5,080 nucleotides of DNA from JAEUIT01 sp034439815 (GTDB lineage: Bacteria; Planctomycetota; Phycisphaerae; Phycisphaerales; SM1A02). Shown in pieces: positions 1-5,080 of this stretch. Position numbers and translations under genes: made by a program. Position 1 is the stretch's first letter. Each line of letters opens with the position of its first letter. The notes below the pieces were generated by a model, which did no database searches, had not been told where the DNA came from, and saw only the letters and a program-made list of their open reading frames with translations. Location: positions 1-5,080 of the forward strand of contig JAWXBD010000200.1 in assembly GCA_034439815.1 (NCBI GenBank). The letters are read 5' to 3'.

Positions 1-100
1 CGCCCGAAAGATGGCCTTCCTTTTCTCTGGCGCCGGCCTGCGGACGGAGCCCGGGCTGCGGAACGCGGCAGCGTCACCCACAGGAAAGCCGGAAGACCCG
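1..100. other. No supported gene at the left edge
   Basis: This stretch lies beyond the ftsI terminator. A plus-strand frame is open from the window edge (base 2) to a TGA at 134-136 and could be the tail of a convergent gene. A minus-strand GTG frame from 81 runs off the window without a ribosome site. Neither has a recognisable product, and short open frames are expected by chance at this GC content. A 10-base palindrome AGCCCGGGCT sits at 48-57. Confidence 0.4.
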
Positions 101-135
101 AAATCAGAAACACCCGCACATGATGTGCAGGGGTG
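101..135 (-). terminator. Rho-independent terminator after ftsI
   Basis: Read on the minus strand, CACCC (131-135) pairs with GGGTG (111-115), and GCACA pairs with TGTGC inside it around the loop TCA. A 2-base CT bulge (129-130) interrupts the left arm. The hairpin is followed at once by a T-rich tail TTTCTGATTT (101-110). Stem, small loop and T tract have the form expected for an intrinsic terminator. It begins about 33 bases after the ftsI stop codon and would end the rsmH-to-ftsI transcript. Confidence 0.7.
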
Positions 136-144
136 ATCGCAGGT

Positions 145-158
145 GCGAGACGCCTCGC
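145..158 (-). other. Small hairpin between ftsI stop and terminator
   Basis: GCGAG (145-149) and CTCGC (154-158) form a perfect 5-bp stem with a 4-base loop, 10 bases after the ftsI stop codon. It has no T tract of its own. It may stabilise the 3' end of the transcript together with the stronger hairpin at 111-135, or it may be chance in GC-rich DNA. Confidence 0.35.
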
Positions 159-167
159 GCGGCGCGG

Positions 168-2159
168 TCACTGTGCGAGCGCGATGTCCTTCGCCGGCAC
201 GTGCAGGTCGGGCGGGATGCCCATGTACTGCAGCACCTCGTTCGCGATGCGGGCTGCGGTCGGACCGGCAATCGCGCCGCCGCCATACTGATTGGCGCCG
301 AGGCGATACTTGTCCGGATCTTCAATGACCACGAGGATCGCGATTCGCGGCTGGTCGTACGGTGCTCCGGCAACGAAGCTCGAGATGTAGCGATCCTGAT
401 GATAGCCCCCCGACTTCTTCGGAAGCTGCGCGGTACCGGACTTGCCGAACATCTGATAGCGGGCTTCGGCTTCCGCCTTCTTGCCGGTACCCTCGGTCAG
501 CACGCCACGCATCGCGTCACGCGTTACATGAGCGATCGATTCGGGAACGACCTGCGTGGCCTCCGGCGCAACCGTTTGTGACATGCGATGCAGCGACAGC
601 TCGACCATCGATCCGTCGCGACAGAACGCGGTGAACGCACGGATCATCTGCACAGGCGTCACGCCGATCTCGTGGCCGATCGCAATCGAGCACTGCGTAT
701 AGACCATCGTCCAGTCCTTCGGCTTGGTGACAATGCCCGCCGTTTCGCCCGGCAGACCGCAGTTGGTCTTGTGACCGAATCCGAAAGTGCTGACGGCCTC
801 CTGCATCTGCGCTTTGGTCATTCGCATCGCAGCGATCGACATGCCCGCGTTCATCGACTTCTCGAGCACACGCTTCCATGTGGAGGGACCGTAGTACTTG
901 ACATCGCGGATCAATCGACTGCTCTTGCCGTCGCGGACGACGAGCCCGCCCGCGGAGGGCGTTGCCAGAATGCTCTCAGGTGACAGCTTGCCGAGCTTCG
1001 TCACCCACGACCAGACAAACGGCTTGAACGTTGAGCCCGGTTCGTACGGATCGGTCACGCAACGATTGCGTCCAAATGCCGGATGCAGACTGCGCGCGGG
1101 ATCGACACCGATCGGCGAGCGCCCGGTGTTCTTCCGCAAGACGTCGTACATCGCGAGGATCTCGCCGGTCTCGACATCGACGACGATGCAGCGGCCGCCG
1201 CCCGCGTTCGCCACGTCGACCGTCTCGCCGAGCGCCGACTCGACGATCGCCTGGATGTTCATGTCGATCGACAGCTGCACATCTTCGCCCGGCGCCCCCG
1301 GTCGAAAGCCGTCGGCCGGGACTGCGATCGTCTGACCCCGGTTGTCGACGAGTCGGACGATCTGTCCGTCGTTGCTCTTCAGCGTGCTTTCGTGACGATG
1401 CTCCATCCCGCCAAGGCCGGTGTGTTCTGCACCGACGACACCGACGAGACTGGCGGCGGTCATTCCGAACGGATACACGCGCACCTGTGTTTCTTCAACG
1501 GCGATGCCCGCGATGCGCATGCCGTGCAGCTGTTCGACTTCGGCGTCCTGGAGCTCCTTCTTGAGAACCACATAGCGCGGCAACGTCGCGAGGTCGGCGT
1601 CAGTCGCATCCGTCTGCAGCAGATGCAGCTTGGCTGGAACGCGATCGAGAATTTCCTTGAGCATGGCGTCCGGTCGCTGACCGAGCCGCGCTGCGATTGT
1701 TGTCACCGCGTCGCCGAACGGGTCGAGCGATATCGCAAGCTCGGCGGCGGGCCCGTCGCTCTTCGCCCCGTCTTTCGACTGGCGCGCCTGCCGCTTTGCG
1801 GATTTTTCAGCCGCCTTGATCGCCTCGCGATAGATGTGGCGGGGATCCGCAAAGAGCCGGTAGCCCGGGACGTCCATCGCTACAACTTGACCGCGGCGGT
1901 CGTACACGGTGCCGCGCGGCTGGTGCTGCGTGCGTTTGAGAAACTGCATCGGCGTGCCGTCGCGATGCTCCATTGCGTCGACGAGGCGCTCGCTCGGATT
2001 CGTCTTGAGCTGTGCGACGCGAGCCACGGTGGCGACGAGTGACAAGCTCACAACCGAGAGAACGACTGCAGACCATCGACGAGCGTTGCGCGCCCGAAGC
2101 AGCGCCTGCTGGGCAGGAGTGGTGACTCCGATGGTGGAGCGTCGGAAGCGGGGATTCAT
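168..2159 (-). CDS. ftsI: FtsI-type class B penicillin-binding protein (septal peptidoglycan D,D-transpeptidase)
   Basis: The product is 663 residues and crosslinks peptidoglycan stem peptides on the outer face of the membrane, most likely at the division septum. Seen in the sequence: a basic cytoplasmic tail, one membrane span at about residues 30-46, the PBP-dimer-domain motif RGTVYDRRG near residue 82, a pedestal domain to about 290, and a transpeptidase domain from about 295 to 645. All three catalytic motifs are intact: STFK with nucleophile Ser376 and Lys379, SMN at 435-437, and KSGT at 573-576. There is no C-terminal PASTA repeat. It is longer than E. coli FtsI (588 residues), partly because of a charged, Lys/Ala-rich insert at about 112-142. 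The ATG start has an AGGAG ribosome site at 2168-2172, 8 bases upstream, and overlaps the FtsL-like stop codon as ATGA, which indicates coupled translation. Position after an FtsL-like gene favours FtsI over the elongation paralogue PBP2 or sporulation SpoVD; the family call is firm, the septal role is inferred. Confidence 0.95.
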   Translation of the reverse strand: MNPRFRRSTIGVTTPAQQALLRARNARRWSAVVLSVVSLSLVATVARVAQLKTNPSERLVDAMEHRDGTPMQFLKRTQHQPRGTVYDRRGQVVAMDVPGYRLFADPRHIYREAIKAAEKSAKRQARQSKDGAKSDGPAAELAISLDPFGDAVTTIAARLGQRPDAMLKEILDRVPAKLHLLQTDATDADLATLPRYVVLKKELQDAEVEQLHGMRIAGIAVEETQVRVYPFGMTAASLVGVVGAEHTGLGGMEHRHESTLKSNDGQIVRLVDNRGQTIAVPADGFRPGAPGEDVQLSIDMNIQAIVESALGETVDVANAGGGRCIVVDVETGEILAMYDVLRKNTGRSPIGVDPARSLHPAFGRNRCVTDPYEPGSTFKPFVWSWVTKLGKLSPESILATPSAGGLVVRDGKSSRLIRDVKYYGPSTWKRVLEKSMNAGMSIAAMRMTKAQMQEAVSTFGFGHKTNCGLPGETAGIVTKPKDWTMVYTQCSIAIGHEIGVTPVQMIRAFTAFCRDGSMVELSLHRMSQTVAPEATQVVPESIAHVTRDAMRGVLTEGTGKKAEAEARYQMFGKSGTAQLPKKSGGYHQDRYISSFVAGAPYDQPRIAILVVIEDPDKYRLGANQYGGGAIAGPTAARIANEVLQYMGIPPDLHVPAKDIALAQ

Positions 2160-2503
2160 CGCGAGCGCTCCTGCGTGGCCGAAGCGGTGCGGCGCGCGGC
2201 CGGCTTCTTCGACTTCGACATGGGGACGACCGGTTTGCCGGCCCGCTGCTCAGTCGGACTGAAGCGGTATGGGATCTGCTCCCATTCGACGGGCTGTGCG
2301 AACGCCAGCATCTTCAGTTCGTCGGGGCGGATCGCATGCGCGACTGCGGACTGCAGCCGCGCGATCGTCTTGTCATGAAGTGCCATGCGCAGCTGGGCGC
2401 GCGAGATTTCAGCGACAGCGTCGATGCGCTGCTGTCGAATGACGAGGAGCGCGCCAAACGTGGCGCCGATTGCGATGATGGAGACGGCGAGCTTCGCGAC
2501 CAT
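2156..2503 (-). CDS. FtsL-like small single-span division protein
   Basis: The product is 115 residues, with one hydrophobic helix at residues 4-22, a charged stretch at about 23-60 that could form a coiled coil (QQRIDAVAEISRAQLRMALH and onward), and a basic Lys/Arg/Ala tail from about 95. FtsL proteins have low sequence conservation but this size and topology (short cytoplasmic tail, one span, extracytoplasmic coiled coil), and they sit immediately before ftsI. They bind FtsB and hold FtsI/FtsW in the divisome. The assignment therefore rests on size, topology and position, not on a diagnostic motif. The ATG has GAAGGG (2510-2515) 6 bases upstream. The gene's last 4 bases overlap the ftsI start. 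The reading frame stays open upstream for 34 codons back to the LysM stop codon, but without an ATG, GTG or TTG in that stretch; with this start only three residues precede the membrane span, unusually few for FtsL. Confidence 0.8.
   Translation of the reverse strand: MVAKLAVSIIAIGATFGALLVIRQQRIDAVAEISRAQLRMALHDKTIARLQSAVAHAIRPDELKMLAFAQPVEWEQIPYRFSPTEQRAGKPVVPMSKSKKPAARRTASATQERSR
2168..2172 (-). promoter_or_regulatory. Ribosome binding site of ftsI
   Basis: AGGAG on the minus strand, 8 bases before the ftsI ATG and inside the end of the FtsL-like gene. It fixes the ftsI start and fits translation coupled through the ATGA overlap. Confidence 0.75.
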
Positions 2504-2605
2504 GCGGCGCCCTTCGGTGGCTCTCGCTTCAATCCGTGCGAGAAAGTGCTGCCGTGCTCTCTCGCTGAGGGGAGAACCGCGGCAGCGGTGTGTTCGTGAT
2601 GCGGA

Positions 2606-3358
2606 TCAGGCGTCGCTTGTGCGAGCCTCGGGGATCTTGATGTGCATTCCGGCCTTCAGGGCGTTGGATCCCTTGAGAAGGTCATCGTTCGAAATCTGCA
2701 GTTCCTGCCAGCGGCCCGCGGATCCGAGTTCGCGTTCGGCGATTCGGTACAGCGTGTCGCCGTCCTTCACTTCATAGACGCGGAATCTGTTCGAACTGCG
2801 TCGCGTGCCAGGAGTCCTCGGGTCACCGGAGCTGGCGGCGTCCGCAAGCGCCGCATCGAGTTCGCTCAGCGCGGGCAGCTTGACGGTTGCTCCAACCTTG
2901 AGGGATTCGGGCTTCGTGCCGTTGTAGCTCGCGAGCTTTTCGCCGAGCGACTTCCGGTCGTACGCGCGGTGGGCGATGAGCGTGAACGTGTCGCCTGCCT
3001 TCACGGTGTACGTTCGGACTGATTCGGGAGCGGGAAGCGGGTCGGTACGCCACGGGATCGGGTCGACCGGAGGCACAATGGCGGCTTGGACCACCGGTTC
3101 AGCCATCGGATCCCGCACTGCCCGGGTAGCGTCAGGCACCTGCGGCAATTCGCGGCGCTCGCGGTCGCCCTGGACCAGAACGATTCCTTGGCCGGCGCCC
3201 GGCGCGGGAAGCGGCGGTACGCCGATGGCGTTGCGGGACGCGGTGTTCAGTGCCACCGGCGCGAGTTGTCGCGCGGCGAGGTGATCGGAGACTAGGATGC
3301 AAACGAACAGCATCAGGCCAAAACCCAGTACCAACGCCAACTTGTTTTCACGAGTCAT
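2606..3358 (-). CDS. Membrane-anchored protein with two LysM peptidoglycan-binding domains
   Basis: From the ATG at 3358 the product is 250 residues. A short charged start (MTRENK) is followed by a hydrophobic helix at about residues 7-24, acting as a membrane anchor or uncleaved signal. Next comes a proline-rich linker to about residue 115. Two LysM domains follow: one at about 116-161 (RTYTVKAGDTFTLIAHRAYD and onward, ending TVKLPAL) and one at about 192-243 (FRVYEVKDGDTLYRIAEREL and onward, ending HIKIPE). Both show the YxVKxGDTxxxIA signature that opens LysM domains, which bind N-acetylglucosamine in peptidoglycan. No hydrolase or other enzymatic domain is visible, so it is probably a wall-binding scaffold or sensor facing the periplasm. 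An in-frame GTG at 3388 would add 10 residues. I prefer the ATG because the added residues look unlike a signal start and AAGGA lies at 3369-3373. It lies between rsmH and the FtsL-like gene, which suggests a role at the division site. Confidence 0.93.
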   Translation of the reverse strand: MTRENKLALVLGFGLMLFVCILVSDHLAARQLAPVALNTASRNAIGVPPLPAPGAGQGIVLVQGDRERRELPQVPDATRAVRDPMAEPVVQAAIVPPVDPIPWRTDPLPAPESVRTYTVKAGDTFTLIAHRAYDRKSLGEKLASYNGTKPESLKVGATVKLPALSELDAALADAASSGDPRTPGTRRSSNRFRVYEVKDGDTLYRIAERELGSAGRWQELQISNDDLLKGSNALKAGMHIKIPEARTSDA

Positions 3359-3454
3359 TGCCTCAGCGTCCTTGCCCGAGGGCTTCACGTGCCCGGGCCC
3401 CTCTGACGCTCTCGCGTCCAGGGCTCACTCTTCCCTTCATCTGAGTGCTCCGCG

Positions 3455-3488
3455 GCGGCCACGGGCCGCACGCGTGCTCTGAGCACGC
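3455..3488 (-). other. Two tandem perfect hairpins in the rsmH-LysM gap
   Basis: GCGGCC (3455-3460) and GGCCGC (3464-3469) form a 6-bp stem with a 3-base loop. Two bases on, GCGTGCTC (3472-3479) and GAGCACGC (3481-3488) form a perfect inverted repeat around one base, realistically a 7-bp stem with a 3-base loop in RNA. Both lie within 40 bases after the rsmH stop codon (3494-3496). Neither is followed by a T tract on the minus strand, so they are not standard intrinsic terminators. They could stabilise or process the mRNA between rsmH and the LysM gene, attenuate transcription, or act with Rho. Confidence 0.6.
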
Positions 3489-3493
3489 AGACT

Positions 3494-4519
3494 TTACCTC
3501 GCAGGAAGCGGGACGCCGACCATGGCGACCCGCAACTTTGCGCTCCGAGCCCGCGGATTCTCCGCGGCTTCCGACTCCGATGATACCAGCGGCTTTCGCG
3601 TCTGAATCTGTAGCAAGCCGCGCCGCTGCATGTCGACGAATCCAACTTTCACGAGCCGGTCCTCCAGCGAGTGAAACGAGATGATTCCGATCCGGGCGCC
3701 AGCTCGGAGCCAGCTCGAATCGTCATGACCGTCGCCGTCCGCTGCGGCCATCGCGCCCGTTTCAATCGCGTGCAACAGGCTCCGGAGTGCGCCGAGCTCG
3801 TCGTTGACGGCGATGCGCAGTGCCATGAATGTCCGGGTCGCCGGGTGCAGCCGCGATTGATGGGCTCGGGGGCCGTATGCCTCTCGAACCAGTCGCGCCA
3901 GTTGCGCCGTCGATTCAATCGGTTCCTCCTCGCGAATTGCAACAACTTTCCGCGCGATGCGTCGCGCGAATGGCTCCTCGCCATAGCGAAAGATCAGATC
4001 TGCGAGGTCGGACTCGGGAAGAGTCCGGAGAAGTTCGGCGGCCGTGACCGCCGCGGTCGAATCGAGCCGCATATCGAGCGGTCCGTCCGTTCCGAAGCTG
4101 AACCCGCGGCGGGGGTCGTCCATTTGCGTCGAACTGAATCCAAGGTCGGCGAGAACGACGTCCGCCTTGATAGGAGCGTCCGTCTGCAGACCATGAAGCG
4201 TTGAGGTGATGCCCGCAAAGTTGGCATGAACCGCCAAGGGCTCGCGACCGGTGTCATTCCGGACCCGCGTTGCGGCGTGGGCAAGGTTCTCGGCGTCGAT
4301 GTCAAAGAGAATGACGCGGCCCGTCGGTCCGACGGCTCGCGCAAAAGCGACCGCATGCCCGCCCCGCCCGGCGGTGCAGTCGACGAACGTCTCCCTCGGC
4401 TTCGGCGCGAGGGCGGCAAGGCAATGATCCAGCAGGACCGGGATGTGGCCGTGATCACCCTGATCGCCATTGGGGGTCGGCGGCCGGTCGGAAGTCGGCT
4501 CGTGGTCCGGACAGCTCAT
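3494..4519 (-). CDS. rsmH: 16S rRNA (cytosine(1402)-N(4))-methyltransferase RsmH (MraW)
   Basis: RsmH transfers a methyl group from S-adenosylmethionine to N4 of C1402 in the 16S rRNA decoding centre, acting in the cytoplasm. With the ATG at 4519 the protein is 341 residues, slightly above E. coli RsmH (313). Visible signatures in order: HIPVLL (about residue 25), the SAM-binding loop DCTAGRGGHA (about 47), FDIDAEN (about 72), ADLGFSSTQMDDPRRGFSF (about 124), GPLDMRLD (about 146), HPATRTFMALRIAVNDEL (about 225), GIISFHSLEDRLVK (about 278) and the end motif RSAKLRV (about 325). The frame continues to an ATG at 4657, which has TAGGA (4666-4670) 8 bases upstream but would add 46 residues without recognisable RsmH sequence. 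The ATG at 4519 has no clear ribosome site. I chose it on family length, so the start is uncertain while the identity is not. It is the first gene of the block, where dcw clusters usually have mraZ directly upstream; none is seen. Confidence 0.97.
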   Translation of the reverse strand: MSCPDHEPTSDRPPTPNGDQGDHGHIPVLLDHCLAALAPKPRETFVDCTAGRGGHAVAFARAVGPTGRVILFDIDAENLAHAATRVRNDTGREPLAVHANFAGITSTLHGLQTDAPIKADVVLADLGFSSTQMDDPRRGFSFGTDGPLDMRLDSTAAVTAAELLRTLPESDLADLIFRYGEEPFARRIARKVVAIREEEPIESTAQLARLVREAYGPRAHQSRLHPATRTFMALRIAVNDELGALRSLLHAIETGAMAAADGDGHDDSSWLRAGARIGIISFHSLEDRLVKVGFVDMQRRGLLQIQTRKPLVSSESEAAENPRARSAKLRVAMVGVPLPAR

Positions 4520-4746
4520 CACCGCGATCGTACGTGATTGCGCGGCGCACTCGATCACCTGTCGTTCTCGTCCAGGCACCGAGTCTTCCGCAGACCGCAT
4601 CGATGGCATTTGGGAGGCGCTCGTGCCCACGCCGCCCGAGCGCCCCGACAAGATCATTGCGACATTCCTACCGAGTCCGAATCAATCGAAGGTTCCTTGA
4701 GGGAGCGAGCCGACCGTGCGGTTCCGGCGTCGCCCATGAAGTTGTC

Positions 4747-4768
4747 CGCGAAGCACCAAAGCTTCGCG
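4747..4768 (-). other. Perfect 8-bp hairpin in the rsmH upstream region
   Basis: CGCGAAGC (4747-4754) and GCTTCGCG (4761-4768) form a perfect 8-bp stem with a 6-base loop. It lies 89 bases upstream of the alternative rsmH ATG at 4657 and about 44 bases after the stop of the possible small ORF. No T tract follows on either strand. If the rsmH transcript starts upstream of it, the element sits in the 5' leader; otherwise it may end an upstream transcript without a U tract. Confidence 0.55.
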
Positions 4769-4812
4769 ACCGGGTCTCCATCGTCTCCGCACGCACGACA
4801 CCGAGCGCGGGC

Positions 4813-4929
4813 CTACTCAATCTCGATCCTCAGCGACAGGTCCGTTTCGACCTCTTCCAGGCGGCGGTTGTACGCGTTGAGGATCTCTCCAAGAGTCTCT
4901 ATGAATCGACTCTCTTCTCCTTCCGACAT
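4813..4929 (-). CDS. Possible small acidic ORF upstream of rsmH, function unknown
   Basis: An ATG at 4929 opens a 38-residue frame that begins MSEGEESRFIETLGEIL, ends ETDLSLRIEIE, and stops at TAG (4813-4815). The sequence is rich in Glu/Arg with regularly spaced hydrophobic residues, so it could form an amphipathic or coiled-coil helix. Codon positions show G/C of about 60%, 32% and 68%, a coding-like pattern. The frame is open further upstream to a TAA at 4984-4986, adding 18 sensible-looking residues but no ATG, GTG or TTG. No ribosome site precedes the ATG. It could be a genuine small gene, the tail of a gene broken by a frameshift, or chance. The opposite strand is also open here in codon-aligned register, which weakens the case. 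I do not recognise the product. Confidence 0.35.
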   Translation of the reverse strand: MSEGEESRFIETLGEILNAYNRRLEEVETDLSLRIEIE

Positions 4930-5080
4930 TTCAAGTATGTTCGTTGCGATGAAATCTTCGATCCCGAGAATGGTGATCCGTGGTTAAGCAACATCTCGTC
5001 TGTAAATTCATAACTTCCGCCTGTCGCGAGTTCCCCGGAAGATGATGATAACTTTTTGTTGAGGGATCATCGGAAGTTCC
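4930..5080. promoter_or_regulatory. Lower-GC upstream region, possible promoter area of the cluster
   Basis: Bases 4861-5080 are about 47% GC, well below the genes in the window. I see no gene of normal length here. The right end holds an 8-bp inverted repeat, AACTTCCG (5012-5019) and CGGAAGTT (5071-5078). Inside it lies a bulged hairpin: GATGAT (5044-5049) with ATCATC (5066-5071) around AAC-TTTTT-GTT (5050-5060). Lower GC and dyad symmetry upstream of the first gene fit a promoter or operator area, but I cannot place a convincing -35/-10 pair, and no TGGG-type MraZ boxes are evident. Confidence 0.3.

Noticed and set aside
1083..2042. Plus-strand open frame of 319 residues
   Set aside because: It lies wholly antisense to ftsI, whose catalytic motifs are intact. 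Its translation is Arg/Asp/Val-rich with no recognisable domain, a typical shadow in GC-rich DNA.
2314..2532. Minus-strand TTG frame overlapping the FtsL-like gene
   Set aside because: Out of frame with the gene that has a membrane span and ribosome site; its Ser/Pro/Arg-rich translation looks like a shadow.
3472..3488. Intrinsic terminator of rsmH
   Set aside because: The hairpin is perfect but the next minus-strand bases are GC-rich with no T tract, so I recorded it as a hairpin of unknown role.
3671..4204. Plus-strand open frame of 177 residues inside rsmH
   Set aside because: Antisense to conserved RsmH motifs; no domain of its own.
4981..5010. A -35/-10 promoter around TTTACA on the minus strand
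   Set aside because: The TTTACA has no matching -10 hexamer at 16-18 bases, so it is not supportable by eye.
4534..5013. Plus-strand open frame of 159 residues over the rsmH upstream region
   Set aside because: The first half is Arg/Ser/Pro-rich shadow-like sequence antisense to the rsmH start region. The second half is codon-aligned antisense to the minus small ORF, and its third-position G/C is lower than that of the minus frame. No ribosome site was recognised.
1..5080. Mobile element, CRISPR array, tRNA or rRNA genes
   Set aside because: No transposase or integrase motifs, no regular direct repeats, no terminal inverted repeats around a gene, and no cloverleaf or rRNA-like sequence were seen.

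Overview
The window holds a compact four-gene block, all on the minus strand, from a bacterial division and cell-wall (dcw) cluster. In transcription order (right to left) it contains rsmH (16S rRNA methyltransferase), a membrane-anchored protein with two LysM domains, a small FtsL-like single-span protein, and ftsI (class B penicillin-binding protein, septal transpeptidase). The genes are GC-rich, with codon third positions rich in G/C. The rsmH / ftsL-like / ftsI order is the classic dcw order. A LysM gene between rsmH and ftsL, together with the N-terminal style of the LysM protein (charged MTRENK-type tail, then one hydrophobic helix), made me think of Planctomycetota, possibly Phycisphaerae. 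That is inference from gene style and context; no rRNA or other decisive marker lies in the window.

Layout: bases 1-100 hold no gene I can support. Bases 101-135 form a good Rho-independent terminator for minus-strand transcription just after ftsI. ftsI (168-2159) overlaps the FtsL-like gene (2156-2503) by 4 bases (ATGA), so these two are translationally coupled. A 102-base gap separates the FtsL-like gene from the LysM gene (2606-3358). That gap stays open in the same frame as both genes. Between the LysM gene and rsmH (3494-4519) lie two adjacent perfect hairpins. Upstream of rsmH, about 560 bases hold a perfect 8-bp hairpin, a possible very short ORF (4813-4929), and a block of about 47% GC with inverted repeats at the right edge. 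No mraZ gene, the usual neighbour before rsmH, is visible.

How the genes fit together: RsmH methylates the ribosomal decoding site and is linked to division only by its genomic position. FtsI crosslinks septal peptidoglycan. FtsL-type proteins hold FtsI in the divisome. The LysM protein probably binds peptidoglycan outside the membrane, so three consecutive products would work at the cell wall at the division site. The terminator directly after ftsI suggests that the transcription unit ends there and does not continue into murE/murF as in many bacteria.

I found no mobile element, CRISPR array, tRNA or rRNA. The window looks like conserved core genome with some uncommon arrangement and several RNA hairpins in the gaps, not an accessory defence island.
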